Source: Bacteroidales bacterium
GTDB lineage: Bacteria > Bacteroidota > Bacteroidia > Bacteroidales > UBA932
Assembly: GCA_017626355.1 (NCBI GenBank)
Contig: JAGAIY010000026.1
Location: 1-39,983, forward strand
Length of the DNA stretch: 39,983 nt
Reading direction: 5' to 3'
Part shown: positions 29,865-39,118 of the stretch, in pieces
Layout: each line of letters begins with the position of its first letter
Numbering within the stretch: position 1 is the first letter of the stretch
Position numbers and translations under genes: made by a program
Notes under the pieces: generated by a model
Told to the model about the DNA's origin: nothing
Seen by the model: the letters and a program-made list of their open reading frames with translations, nothing else
Databases searched by the model: none

Positions 29865-29911
29865 TCTTTATCAATGGCTTGACAATCTGTAAAAATAATC
29901 CTGTACTGTTA

Positions 29912-30106
29912 TTACTGCTCGTCCTGAAGCTGCATCTGCTGAACGTAGATAGCCTTCTGCATCTGCATTCTCTTCTTCACTGACGGCTTGAGGAATGTCT
30001 TCCTCGCGCGGAGCTCACGGATGGCGCCTGTCTTCTCGAACTTTCTCTTGAACTTCTTAAGAGCCTTCTCGATGCTCTCTCCGTCTTTTACCGGTACTAT
30101 AATCAT
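29912..30106 (-). CDS. rpsU: 30S ribosomal protein bS21
   Basis: A 64-residue basic small-subunit protein. It opens MIIVPVKDGESIEKALKKFK, followed by the Arg/Lys-rich helices with RELRARKTFLKPSVKKR. In Bacteroidota ribosomes bS21 is one of the proteins that hold the anti-Shine-Dalgarno end of 16S rRNA away from messages. Its own message here has a full-length Shine-Dalgarno, which fits an autoregulatory scheme in which ribosomes lacking bS21 translate it better. It has its own promoter. Confidence 0.96.
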   Translation of the reverse strand: MIIVPVKDGESIEKALKKFKRKFEKTGAIRELRARKTFLKPSVKKRMQMQKAIYVQQMQLQDEQ

Positions 30107-30113
30107 CTCTAAA

Positions 30114-30123
30114 TCACCTCCTT
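30114..30123 (-). promoter_or_regulatory. rpsU: Full-length Shine-Dalgarno of rpsU
   Basis: The minus strand reads AAGGAGGTGA, ten bases complementary to the usual 16S 3' end (UCACCUCCUU), with a 7-base spacer to the ATG at 30106. Most other genes in this window have no such sequence. Confidence 0.88.
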
Positions 30124-30138
30124 TTCATTATAGGGCTG

Positions 30139-30168
30139 CAAAGATAAGCATATTATTTTGATTTCAAA
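30139..30168 (-). promoter_or_regulatory. rpsU: Promoter of rpsU
   Basis: Minus-strand TTTG (30165-30168), an 18-base AT-rich spacer, then TATCTTTG (30139-30146), matching TAnnTTTG. The spacer is one or two bases shorter than ideal. The predicted leader is about 25-30 bases and contains the Shine-Dalgarno. The -33 element overlaps the end of the sirtuin gene. Confidence 0.7.
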
Positions 30169-30860
30169 ATATTTTTGAACACTTCCATTCCTTTGGTAGC
30201 CACTTCCTTGATATGGGTGATTCTTCCGTCGCGTGCGGGCACATCCTTCGGGTCTATTATATATATAGGAGTATCCATCTTAGCATATCTGTAAAGTCCT
30301 GCGGCAGGATAGACCTGAAGCGAAGTACCCACGATCAGAAGGATATCGGCGGCCTCCACAGCATCGATCGCAGCCTCGATCTTCGGAACCGCCTCACCGA
30401 ACCAAACGATATGCGGTCTGAGCTGAGCACCGTTCGGAGCCAGGTCACCGATGTGGATTTCATCGGAACCGATGTCGAAGACGGTCTCCTCAGAGAAGCC
30501 GTCACGCTCGTTGCAGCAGTTCTCCGGACGTACCTTCGTCAGCTCTCCGTGAAGATGTATTATCTTAGTACTGCCGGCCCTCTCATGAAGATTGTCCACA
30601 TTCTGAGTCACGACAGTTACTTTATATTCACGTTCAAGATCGGCTATGGCCACATGAGCGGCATTCGGCTTCACGGTCGGAAGCTGCGCCCTTCTCGCAT
30701 TGTAGAAATCGAGAACCAGCCGGGGATTGCGGTACCACCCTTCGATGGATGCGACATCCTCCACATTATGATTTTCCCAAAGTCCGTCACTGTCACGGAA
30801 GGTGCTCACGCCGCTTTCTGCGCTGACGCCGGCACCGGTAAGAACCACTATCTTCTTCAT
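30153..30860 (-). CDS. Class III sirtuin (NAD-dependent protein deacylase, CobB-like)
   Basis: Removes acyl groups from lysines using NAD+. The 235-residue protein has GAGVSAESGVSTFRD (about 10-24), VTQNVDNLHERAG and the catalytic His in HLHGEL. The Y-x-x-R pair of class III enzymes lies in FYNARRAQL and favours succinyl or malonyl groups. The usual four zinc cysteines are missing: the region holds only a CC pair (PENCCNERDG). That is also my recollection of Bacteroides relatives. The ATG at 30860 was chosen; a GTG at 30866 overlaps the ATPase stop. The ATPase gene ends two bases upstream, so the two are probably cotranscribed. Confidence 0.92.
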   Translation of the reverse strand: MKKIVVLTGAGVSAESGVSTFRDSDGLWENHNVEDVASIEGWYRNPRLVLDFYNARRAQLPTVKPNAAHVAIADLEREYKVTVVTQNVDNLHERAGSTKIIHLHGELTKVRPENCCNERDGFSEETVFDIGSDEIHIGDLAPNGAQLRPHIVWFGEAVPKIEAAIDAVEAADILLIVGTSLQVYPAAGLYRYAKMDTPIYIIDPKDVPARDGRITHIKEVATKGMEVFKNILKSK

Positions 30861-30862
30861 GA

Positions 30863-32020
30863 TCACTGTATTTCGAAATAATACTTATTGAGCCAATATT
30901 CCATGAGCGGGTCGAGAATGACCGGTTCGTCATTTTCGTCGAAGGTCAGGACCTCCTTCTTCTTCAGGGCATCCTTGACCCTTCTTACATTTGCCGAAGA
31001 GTTTAGAGAATACTTTTCTATCACATCGGAAGCGCTGAACCTCTTCACGCCGTCAAGCGTCGCCCGGACAAGACTGAGCTGATGGTCGGTCAGATCGTTT
31101 ATCACCCATCTGAAATGAGGTTCATGCAGGGCTATCATAGCCTTCAGGGCCTCAACGAGGATGGCTTCGTTTATATATCCCTTTGACATTGAATCACATA
31201 TGGAGAAGAAATGATTGATGCGCCACATGTCGGAACGGAAAAGCTTGCACGCTCCCAGGATAAGTTCCCTCTCGATGACCTTTCCTCCGGAAGCAAAGCC
31301 CTTGACGACATGTTCGATGATCTCCCTGTCCTCCACATTCTGCAGGCCCACATGATTCACCAGACGCCAGAACCATTTCTTTTCCTCGAAAATCAGTTTC
31401 ATGGCATTTACCTGCGAGCCCATGAGCACGAAACATGCGCGCACATCCCGCGGTTTTGAAGTCATGACTTCTTCCATCACCTTGAAAAGCGTCTCGAAAT
31501 CATCCGCCATCATAAGATTCTGGAACTCTGAAACCACCATGTAATACGGCATGGACCTGTCCTGAGCCACCTTCATAGGAAGGGAAAGCATGGCAGTCAT
31601 GTCGTTCCTGTCGAGTTCCCAATTGAGCGATACGATCTCCCCGAAGTCAGAGAAGCGCTTAGGATCGAAGACGAAATGGGTTCCGGGCAGATAACGCGAA
31701 ACCATATCGGAATATTCCTCCGGCACGGATGCACATGACCGCAGCACTGCGGAACCGAACCTCAGAAGGAAGTCATCAACCCGCCTCACATTGAAAAGAT
31801 CGAGTTGTCCCACCAGGAAAAGTCTTCCCGAAAGCCTCAGATTGAAGAGTGTCTGCTGGACAAGAGACATCTTGCCGGACTCCGGAGGACCGTATATATA
31901 TGAATTCTCGCCAGCATCCAGAAGATTGGAAAGTATCGTACAGTCCATCTTCCTGCCGACGAAATTCTTGCCTGTCACATATTTATCATAAATAAAAGCT
32001 GATGCCATATTTGAATGCAT
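30863..32020 (-). CDS. STAND/AAA-type ATPase with C-terminal winged helix, non-canonical Walker A
   Basis: A 385-residue ATPase-like protein of the archaeal-ATPase/ORC-like group common in Bacteroidota. The P-loop region reads YIYGPPESGKMSL (about 38-50): the Ser/Thr after GK is replaced by Met, with Ser next. The Walker B-like strand reads YYMVVSEFQNL, with Ser in place of the first acidic residue. A GS sensor-like motif follows (FVLMGSQ), then a lid region, and at the C-terminus a winged-helix segment (about 300-385, SASDVIEKYSLNSSANVRRVKDALKKK-type). ATP turnover may therefore be weak. An internal ATG at 32008 is an alternative start. It sits immediately before the sirtuin and may act with it, but its function is unknown. 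Confidence 0.75.
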   Translation of the reverse strand: MHSNMASAFIYDKYVTGKNFVGRKMDCTILSNLLDAGENSYIYGPPESGKMSLVQQTLFNLRLSGRLFLVGQLDLFNVRRVDDFLLRFGSAVLRSCASVPEEYSDMVSRYLPGTHFVFDPKRFSDFGEIVSLNWELDRNDMTAMLSLPMKVAQDRSMPYYMVVSEFQNLMMADDFETLFKVMEEVMTSKPRDVRACFVLMGSQVNAMKLIFEEKKWFWRLVNHVGLQNVEDREIIEHVVKGFASGGKVIERELILGACKLFRSDMWRINHFFSICDSMSKGYINEAILVEALKAMIALHEPHFRWVINDLTDHQLSLVRATLDGVKRFSASDVIEKYSLNSSANVRRVKDALKKKEVLTFDENDEPVILDPLMEYWLNKYYFEIQ

Positions 32021-32033
32021 TTTATCACGGATG

Positions 32034-32068
32034 CAAAATTAACATCAGAGAACAGTCCGTGCAACAAA
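32034..32068 (-). promoter_or_regulatory. Promoter of the ATPase-sirtuin pair
   Basis: Minus-strand TAATTTTG (32034-32041) matches TAnnTTTG, with TTTGTTG (32062-32068) about 20 bases upstream. It lies 13 bases before the first possible ATG. Confidence 0.65.
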
Positions 32069-32122
32069 AATGTTTCATAGATATTAACAGGTCGTTGTGG
32101 ATTACGCATATGAAAATTTGAC

Positions 32123-32130
32123 TATATTTG
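32123..32130 (+). promoter_or_regulatory. -7 box of the AsmA-like gene
   Basis: TATATTTG matches TAnnTTTG, 9 bases before the ATG at 32140. No TTTG lies at the ideal -33 distance. It faces away from the ATPase promoter across the 119-base intergenic region. Confidence 0.55.
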
Positions 32131-32139
32131 TAAGTTACT

Positions 32140-35100
32140 ATGAAGACAACGAAAGAAATACCGTTTCTCAAGAGGCTGCTCAAGCTTATAGGTTGGGTTG
32201 CCGGCATATGGATATTGCTGCTGGCTGCAATAAGGATAGTACTGACCCCGTCGGTGCTTGACAAGCTGATAGACAGATATGCTTCCGAGTATGTGGATGG
32301 CACGATATCCCTCGAAAAGGCGGAGCTCTCGGTCTTCCGCCATTTCCCGAATGTAGGCCTGACTCTTCATGACTTCACAATAACCTATCCTTCAGACAGA
32401 TTCGATGACGTTGAGACAGAAGGAGCCCAAGGACACCTTGCCAAGGCAGGCACCGGAACAACGGCAGATACTCTCGTTTCGTTCAGGAAGTTTACCGGAA
32501 GGATAAACCTGACATCCCTGGTTTCAGGAAAGCTGAACATTCCATACGCCGAACTTGAAAAACCGAGGATATTCGCTCACAGATACCACGACGGCCAGGC
32601 CAACTGGGACATAATATGCATGCCTGCAGACACGGCTCCCGAAGAGAGCGGAGGCATGCCGGAGATGAAGTTCGGCAGGATAAGGCTGTCCGGACATCCG
32701 CACGTCGTCTATTCGGACAGCCGGGACACCATATTCGCCATGGCAGACATGAAGAGCATGAGTCTGAGAGGCAGAATAGATGCGGAGAAAATATCAAGAA
32801 GCAGAATCGGCATGAAGATCGACAGCTTCTTCGTTGCAGGAAGGATAGCTGCCGATACCGTAGCTTTCGGTCTCGAACATCTCGGAGTCATGGAAAAGCA
32901 GGGAAAGATGCAGCTTGACGCGCGTGCGAAAGCCCTTCTGGCCACAAGATCTTTCGGAAGGATGCATATTCCGGCAGAAATCAGCTTTGGACTTGAATTC
33001 CCGGACGACACGGTTCCGGCCATATCTGTCAGCGCTCTGAAGGCCGAAATCGCATCCGTACCTCTTGCCGGCAACGCCGATATAAGGCTCATGGAAGACC
33101 GCCTCGGCATCAAGGCAGACCTTGCCGTACGTGACTGCAAGGCCGAAAACGTGATAGACAGATTCCTGAAAGATTATATTCCTGTCACAGCGGACATAAG
33201 GACAGACGCCTCTTTCACTCTCGAAGCGGAATGTTCCGGAGAATATATTTATGCTGACGGAACACTTCCGCAGTTCACAGCCAGAATCACGATACCGGAG
33301 TCATCCCTGAACCACCGGGCCATAGAGAACGAAATGAATTTAAGTCTGGACGCATCTGCCGGAACAACGGCAGACGGCAGGCTTCAGGCATCCCTCGGAA
33401 ACCTGGACATCAGCTGCAACGGTCTGTCCGTCAAAGCTTCTGCAGACATACCGGACATCATGCAGGATGATTTCCTGATCAATATAGACGGGGATCTTTC
33501 CGCTGACCTCAACTCTCTGATGACCTTCGTGCCCGACACCCTGGACCTGGAGGCTTCAGGAAAGATCCAGGCCAGACTCAAAGGAGCTTTCAGGCCGTCC
33601 CATCTTGACATTTACAGATTCTCGCAATCCGGACTGGAGGGAAGGATAGACACAGACAGCCTGATCATTGTTTCCGGGAAGGACAGTCTCGACATAACCA
33701 TCAGAAAGATGGATGTCGAAATCGGCCCGCAATACAAGACTTCCCGTATCGATACCAGCAAGACATTCAGACTGCTGGCACTGACAGGCAACATCGGCAG
33801 TACTGACATAAGATACGGCACCATGGGACTTTCTGCCGACAGGCTCAAGCTGTCTGCGATGAACTCTACAGACGGAGACACCACGACTGTCAGCAGACTG
33901 GGAGGAAGGCTCAGCGCAGCCAAGGTGACAATGACAGACGCAGGAGGAATGGAAGTCGAGCTCAAAGGAACGGAAAACGGTTTCCAGATGCTCCCGAAGA
34001 AAGACAGACCTGAAGTTCCTGTACTTACCGTCAACAGCGACAATGACAGGATCATGGTGAAAGACGGCATCAACCGCCTCATCTTTACTGATGCCAAGGT
34101 GGGAGCCATGGCCGCAATGAACACTTTCGAGCAGAGACAGAGGAGCAAAGCCTTTCTGGACTCTCTGGCCAGACTGCATCCGGATATTCCTCGTGATTCC
34201 CTTATGGCGCATTTCAGGGCAAGCAGACAGCCACGTGAAATTCCGGAATGGATGAGAGAGGAAGACTTCCGCAAAAGCGACATAGACATACATCTTGACG
34301 AGACTCTCAGCAAATATTTCCGTGAGTGGGGCATGCAAGGCAGGATTGACGTACGTACCGGCATCCTCATGACGCCTTACTTCCCTACACGCAACATTCT
34401 CCGAGGGATGGAAGTGACGTTCGACAACAACAGGATCGGCATTGACAGTCTTAAAATCCGTGCCGGAGAGTCTGAAATAGCCGCAAAGGGTGAACTCACA
34501 GGTCTCAGGAGAGCATTGCTCGGCAGGGGCATCCTTAATCTCGACCTCGGCATATCTTCCGACAGGGTCAATGCGAACGAACTGCTCACGGCATATGCCA
34601 ACGGCAGCAGATATGTTCCGCCAAAGGACAAGAGCGCAATCGAGGAAGCGACTGACGCTGAGTTCTTCAAGATGGTAACGACAGACACGCTTGCCGTGAA
34701 AGATTCCGTGACGCCGCTCATCGTGATCCCTTCGAATCTGAATGCACAGATCAGGGTGAACGGTTCAGGCATATCATATTCAGACCTGAGCATCAGCAAT
34801 CTGCAGTCCAAGCTCACAATGAAGGAAAGATGCGTTCAGATCACAGAGACGTCCGCATCGACAAACATGGGAGACATAGGTTTCGAAGGCTTCTATGCGA
34901 CACGCACAAAGAAGGACATAAAGGCAGGCTTCAGCATCAACTTCAAGGACATCACTGCTGAAAAGGTAATAGACATGATGCCGGCAGTTGACACCCTCAT
35001 GCCGCTGCTTAAGAGCTTCAAGGGCAATCTTGACTGTGAACTTGCCGCGACAACTGCCATCGACACAAACATGAATGTGATACTTCCGAGCATAAACGGA

Positions 35101-35691
35101 ATAATCAGGATAGGAGGAAGGGACATGTCGATCACGGACAGTGATGTATTCATGGGACTCGCCAGAAAGCTGAAGTTCAAGAACAAGGAAGAAGGCTACA
35201 TAGACAGCATGTCTGTAGAAGGTGTCATTTCCGACAGCATGCTGGAAGTCTTTCCTTTCATCGTGAAGCTGGACAGATACACTCTGGCCATGAGCGGAGT
35301 ACACAATATGGACGAGTCATTCAGATACCATGTCTCAGTCCTGCGCTCCCCTCTCCTGATCCGTCTGGGCATAGACCTTTACGGCGAAGATTTCGACAAT
35401 ATGAAATTCAGGCTCGGAAAAGCCAAATACAAAAGTACCCAGGTACCCGTATTCTCATCTGTAATCGACACCACCAAGATAAATCTCGTCAACTCCATCA
35501 GAGGAATATTCGAAAAAGGTATAGAGGCGGCCATAAGCGAGAACGAGAAGAAGGAAGCCATAGAGAAGCACAAGCAGGAGATCGGCTATGTAAGAGCTGT
35601 GGATCAGGAGCTTGAGGCTTTGTCAGAAAGAGAGAAGAAGCAGATGGAGGTCGAGCTTCAGGAAGATAAACCAAAGGAAAACATATTTTAG
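32140..35691 (+). CDS. AsmA-family (AsmA/TamB-like) envelope protein
   Basis: A 1183-residue protein anchored by one N-terminal membrane segment (about 15-36), after a basic start MKTTKEIPFLKRLLKLIG. An AsmA-like opening follows (FRHFPNVGLTLHDFTI), then a very long stretch rich in beta strands. An AsmA C-terminal-like domain lies around 800-1090 (NLDLGISSDRVNANELL, LDCELAATTAI, and SIMSVEGVISDSML-like repeats), and a charged helix closes the protein (about 1120-1183). AsmA and TamB relatives form periplasm-spanning grooves that move phospholipids to the outer membrane. Role here is by family. The next gene starts two bases after the stop. Confidence 0.85.
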   Translation: MKTTKEIPFLKRLLKLIGWVAGIWILLLAAIRIVLTPSVLDKLIDRYASEYVDGTISLEKAELSVFRHFPNVGLTLHDFTITYPSDRFDDVETEGAQGHLAKAGTGTTADTLVSFRKFTGRINLTSLVSGKLNIPYAELEKPRIFAHRYHDGQANWDIICMPADTAPEESGGMPEMKFGRIRLSGHPHVVYSDSRDTIFAMADMKSMSLRGRIDAEKISRSRIGMKIDSFFVAGRIAADTVAFGLEHLGVMEKQGKMQLDARAKALLATRSFGRMHIPAEISFGLEFPDDTVPAISVSALKAEIASVPLAGNADIRLMEDRLGIKADLAVRDCKAENVIDRFLKDYIPVTADIRTDASFTLEAECSGEYIYADGTLPQFTARITIPESSLNHRAIENEMNLSLDASAGTTADGRLQASLGNLDISCNGLSVKASADIPDIMQDDFLINIDGDLSADLNSLMTFVPDTLDLEASGKIQARLKGAFRPSHLDIYRFSQSGLEGRIDTDSLIIVSGKDSLDITIRKMDVEIGPQYKTSRIDTSKTFRLLALTGNIGSTDIRYGTMGLSADRLKLSAMNSTDGDTTTVSRLGGRLSAAKVTMTDAGGMEVELKGTENGFQMLPKKDRPEVPVLTVNSDNDRIMVKDGINRLIFTDAKVGAMAAMNTFEQRQRSKAFLDSLARLHPDIPRDSLMAHFRASRQPREIPEWMREEDFRKSDIDIHLDETLSKYFREWGMQGRIDVRTGILMTPYFPTRNILRGMEVTFDNNRIGIDSLKIRAGESEIAAKGELTGLRRALLGRGILNLDLGISSDRVNANELLTAYANGSRYVPPKDKSAIEEATDAEFFKMVTTDTLAVKDSVTPLIVIPSNLNAQIRVNGSGISYSDLSISNLQSKLTMKERCVQITETSASTNMGDIGFEGFYATRTKKDIKAGFSINFKDITAEKVIDMMPAVDTLMPLLKSFKGNLDCELAATTAIDTNMNVILPSINGIIRIGGRDMSITDSDVFMGLARKLKFKNKEEGYIDSMSVEGVISDSMLEVFPFIVKLDRYTLAMSGVHNMDESFRYHVSVLRSPLLIRLGIDLYGEDFDNMKFRLGKAKYKSTQVPVFSSVIDTTKINLVNSIRGIFEKGIEAAISENEKKEAIEKHKQEIGYVRAVDQELEALSEREKKQMEVELQEDKPKENIF

Positions 35692-35693
35692 AG

Positions 35694-36548
35694 ATGAACA
35701 GTCAGGAATATATCGAGGTGAGCATGCACATCACCCCGTTCAGCGAAGAAAATGCAGAAATACTAACAGCCGAGATCAGCGAACTTCCTTTCGAATCCTT
35801 CTCGACTGAAGGAGAAGTGCTCAAGTGCTACATACAGAAAGACCTTTATGACGCACAGGCCCTGAAAGTGGTAATGAGCGGTCTGGACTATCCGGGCTTC
35901 GATGTCGAATATTCGGCCAACCTGATGCCTGCTGTAAACTGGAACGCCGTATGGGAGAGCCAGTTCACTCCGATAGTCGTTGACGGCAAATGTACCATCA
36001 AGGCATCTTTCCATGAAGGCCTCAAGAAGACAAGATACAACATAACCATAGATCCGAAGATGGCTTTCGGAACAGGACATCATCAGACCACCTACATGAT
36101 GTGCCGCGCCCTTCTTCAGAACGAAGACGCAGTACGTGGAAAAGTAGTGATGGACATGGGCTGCGGAACAGCCATCCTTGCGATTCTTGCGGCCAAGATG
36201 AAGGCCGGACAGGTCTATGGAATCGACATCGATGCGGTAGCCGCCATATCGGCATATGACAATGCCCGTCTGAACCGTGTCGGCACAAGGATCGAGACAT
36301 ATTGCGGGGACGCATCCCTGCTTCAGAGGAACTCATACGATGTATTCCTTGCCAACATAAACAGAAATATCCTCCTTCAGGATATTCCGACATATGCGGC
36401 ATGTATCCGTAAAGGAGGACTTCTTTTTGTCAGCGGCTTCTACCTTGAGGATATGCCGATGATCGTCGGTATGGCCACAAGTGTCGGACTGAACTATGTC
36501 AGCCACGACACCATGGACAACTGGTGCTGCATTAAATTCAGCAGATAA
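35694..36548 (+). CDS. prmA: Ribosomal protein L11 methyltransferase
   Basis: Methylates ribosomal protein L11 using S-adenosylmethionine. The 284-residue protein has the small N-terminal substrate domain (about 1-100) and the Rossmann methyltransferase domain with KMAFGTGHHQTT, MDMGCGTAILAILAAK and GIDIDAVAA, plus the LANINRNILL active-site segment, all typical of PrmA. The ATG is two bases after the AsmA-like gene, implying cotranscription. It converges with the Tat-exported oxidoreductase, two bases apart. Confidence 0.93.
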   Translation: MNSQEYIEVSMHITPFSEENAEILTAEISELPFESFSTEGEVLKCYIQKDLYDAQALKVVMSGLDYPGFDVEYSANLMPAVNWNAVWESQFTPIVVDGKCTIKASFHEGLKKTRYNITIDPKMAFGTGHHQTTYMMCRALLQNEDAVRGKVVMDMGCGTAILAILAAKMKAGQVYGIDIDAVAAISAYDNARLNRVGTRIETYCGDASLLQRNSYDVFLANINRNILLQDIPTYAACIRKGGLLFVSGFYLEDMPMIVGMATSVGLNYVSHDTMDNWCCIKFSR

Positions 36549-36550
36549 TT

Positions 36551-38035
36551 CTATTCTTCAGGCATAGGAGGGAGCTCGTAGCCATTGTAATATGTATGCT
36601 TCACGAGCTCCTTCGCAAACTCGCGTGCATTCACCGGCTCGGTCCAGTCCTTGTTGAAGGTCGGATGTCCCTCATGGATCGTGAAGCCGTCGTGGATGAC
36701 GGACTGCACTGTCGCATCAGCAGGGATATTTGTGAATTCCATCTTCTCGCCGTCCCACTCGAGCTCCATGTTCAAGCCCTGAAGCCTTACGGCATTCACT
36801 CCCATCACTACCATTTCATTGAACGGACCTGCATCTGCAAAATCCGAATCCGAAGGCACGCGTACCGACGGATGCTCCTTGCAGGCACGCACCCAGTCCT
36901 TCTGATGGTCGGTCTCCACACGTCGGATCGTCTGAGGAACTTCCGGAACCCTACCTGAAAGGAGATATGGATTACGTCCGTAGCTTCCGCAGATCAAGGT
37001 ATCCTTCGTACCGTAGAAGATCACTCCTCCACCTCCGTCATTGAGATCCTTTCCTGCAGGAAGTCCCTCAGGACGGTTAGGTTTCAGACCGCCGTCGTAC
37101 CAGATGACCTCGACTTCAGGCATAGCAACCTTCGGCATATTGTCACGAGCCGGGAAGACATACTTCACCATCTGCGCGTTAGGACATGACTCGCTGAGAA
37201 GGAGGGTCGACGAGCCCTGTACCTTAACAGGATATTTCAGGTTGAGAGCCTTGTAGACAGGATGCAGGACATGGCAGGCCATATCACCGAGAGCTCCGGT
37301 TCCGAAATCCCACCAGCCGCGGAAGTTCCACGGAGTGTAGATCTCGTTGTACGGGCGCATTGGAGCAGGACCGATGAACGAATCCCAGTTAAGAGTGTCC
37401 GGCACAGGCTGTACTTCAGCAGGACGCTCCAGACCCTGAGGCCAGATAGGACGGTCCGTAAAGGCCTCGACCTTTCTCACCTCACCTATTTCACCGTTCC
37501 AGATCCATTCACAAGCAGTCTTTACACCATCCATCGAAGCTCCCTGATTACCCATCTGGGTCGCCACGCCATGCTTTTTGGCAAGTCTGGTGAGAAGACG
37601 TGACTCATATACGGAGTGAGTGAGCGGTTTCTCGACATAGACATGCTTGCCGGCAACGATAGCCTCTGCAGCGATGATGGCATGGGTATGGTCAGCTGTA
37701 GCAACTACCACCGCATCGGCCTGGTCGAGCATTTCCGCGAACATCACCTTATAGTCATTGTATCTTTTTGCATTCGGATAACGTTCGAATACCGGCATCG
37801 CATACTTCCAGTCCACATCGCACAATCCGATGATTTCCTCGTCCTCAAGACCTCTGAGCACTGAAGCTCCTCGGCCTCCGATTCCCACTCCAAGGATTCT
37901 GAGTTTCCTGTCAAGCGGAGCCGGTGTCTCCGCCTTCTTCTTCTTTTTTGCCATCATTCCCGGCGCGACCGAAAGTCCGATAGCGGCAGTCGTTCCAGCC
38001 TTGAGGAACGACCTTCTTGAAATCTGCTTGTTCAT
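36551..38035 (-). CDS. Tat-exported Gfo/Idh/MocA-family oxidoreductase
   Basis: A 494-residue protein with a twin-arginine signal (SRRSFLKAG, residues 6-14) and a hydrophobic segment to about 30. The NAD(P)-binding Rossmann domain (about 43-165) has ILGVGIGGRGASV and the EKP motif in VYVEKPLTHSV; the C-terminal alpha/beta domain covers about 170-490. The family oxidises or epimerises sugars with bound NAD(P); some exported Bacteroidota members act as glycosidases (GH109-like), but the substrate cannot be inferred. A Lys run (about residues 29-34) follows the signal. It lies 45 bases after a metallophosphoesterase gene on the same strand and probably shares its transcript. Confidence 0.9.
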   Translation of the reverse strand: MNKQISRRSFLKAGTTAAIGLSVAPGMMAKKKKKAETPAPLDRKLRILGVGIGGRGASVLRGLEDEEIIGLCDVDWKYAMPVFERYPNAKRYNDYKVMFAEMLDQADAVVVATADHTHAIIAAEAIVAGKHVYVEKPLTHSVYESRLLTRLAKKHGVATQMGNQGASMDGVKTACEWIWNGEIGEVRKVEAFTDRPIWPQGLERPAEVQPVPDTLNWDSFIGPAPMRPYNEIYTPWNFRGWWDFGTGALGDMACHVLHPVYKALNLKYPVKVQGSSTLLLSESCPNAQMVKYVFPARDNMPKVAMPEVEVIWYDGGLKPNRPEGLPAGKDLNDGGGGVIFYGTKDTLICGSYGRNPYLLSGRVPEVPQTIRRVETDHQKDWVRACKEHPSVRVPSDSDFADAGPFNEMVVMGVNAVRLQGLNMELEWDGEKMEFTNIPADATVQSVIHDGFTIHEGHPTFNKDWTEPVNAREFAKELVKHTYYNGYELPPMPEE

Positions 38036-38080
38036 AGCTATTATGTTTTGTGTTGATTGATAAGCCTTTCAAACTCGGTC

Positions 38081-39082
38081 CTATCTTCCGAGGTCTGCAG
38101 GATAGTTGAACTGATTGGTCACCTGGCCGTCCTTAAGACGGATCCATGTCCTGAACGAGCGCTCGCCCTCTGTAAGTTCAAAGACTCTTGCACCATTTCC
38201 GCCAGGGATATCATTATAGACGGTGCTGCCTCCGGTGTAGCGTCCATAGCAGAGCATGATGTTCCGCCAGTCAGCCACATAGTCATTTACGTGGTCATGT
38301 CCTACAGAAACAGCCATGACATCCCTTGCCTCGACCATCGCGAGGGCAAGACCTGAATTGACCGGAGGAGAACATGGTTTCTCCTTACGGGTACCAAGGA
38401 AGAAGCCGTCTTCATTCAAAGCCGCCTCATGATATTCAGGAAGAGGGATATGGAAGAAGGCCATTGCAGGAAGAGGATTACCCCTGTTCGCTTCGGTAAA
38501 AGCAGCACTCTGTTCCTTGTACCATCCGATCTGGTCATATTTTATCCATCCGTATCCGTCCACTTCCTCCATCGGAGAATAGCTGTTGCTGTCGAAGACA
38601 TAAAGCACGCAGGCATCCTTGTCTCCATCACTGGACTTTACAGGAAGCACATAGTTTGTTACTCCGGTAATGCCTTCTGTGGTTCCGGTAAGATTGTTCG
38701 GAAGATCCTTTATGACATCGAAAAGCTCCTGTCTTGTCAGCAGTTCCTCGTCATCATGGTTACCCCAGGTCACGCCGAAAGGAATCCCTCTGCTCACGAC
38801 AGGCTCCACAGCCTGAAGCAAGGACTCCTTTGCAGGTCTTCCGAAAATAAGGTCACCGGTATATATGACGAAATCCGGTTTCTCCGCATCAAGGACTTCA
38901 TTCATCCTTTCCATAGCCTCATTGCACCTCTTGTCCTCATAGATGACATGAGTATCTGTAAACTGCACGATCTTGAACTTCTTGTCCTGATTGAACTTAA
39001 GCACAGGCTCCTGCGCAGCTGCACCAAGGTAATTAGCGGCTGCAAGGGCCGCAACGATCATCAATCTGAAAAATATTCTCAT
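38081..39082 (-). CDS. Exported metallophosphoesterase (calcineurin-like)
   Basis: A 333-residue protein from the ATG at 39082, chosen because it gives a proper signal peptide (about 1-24, ending GAAAQ). An upstream in-frame ATG at 39118 would put 12 hydrophilic residues first and lies in the hairpin leader. Metal-ligand motifs in order: FTDTH, TGDLIFG, WGNHDD, FFHIPLPEY, and VGHDHVND, the complete calcineurin-like set. The domain layout resembles plant/bacterial purple-acid-phosphatase-29-like proteins. The substrate is unknown. It heads a two-gene unit with the Tat-exported oxidoreductase. Confidence 0.9.
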   Translation of the reverse strand: MRIFFRLMIVAALAAANYLGAAAQEPVLKFNQDKKFKIVQFTDTHVIYEDKRCNEAMERMNEVLDAEKPDFVIYTGDLIFGRPAKESLLQAVEPVVSRGIPFGVTWGNHDDEELLTRQELFDVIKDLPNNLTGTTEGITGVTNYVLPVKSSDGDKDACVLYVFDSNSYSPMEEVDGYGWIKYDQIGWYKEQSAAFTEANRGNPLPAMAFFHIPLPEYHEAALNEDGFFLGTRKEKPCSPPVNSGLALAMVEARDVMAVSVGHDHVNDYVADWRNIMLCYGRYTGGSTVYNDIPGGNGARVFELTEGERSFRTWIRLKDGQVTNQFNYPADLGR

Positions 39083-39118
39083 CTTATGGTTATTTATGTT
39101 CTGTGTCCATGGCATCAT

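Noticed and set aside
33556-34338. 260-codon minus-strand frame opposite the AsmA-like gene
   Set aside because: Antisense shadow; no start context or domain.
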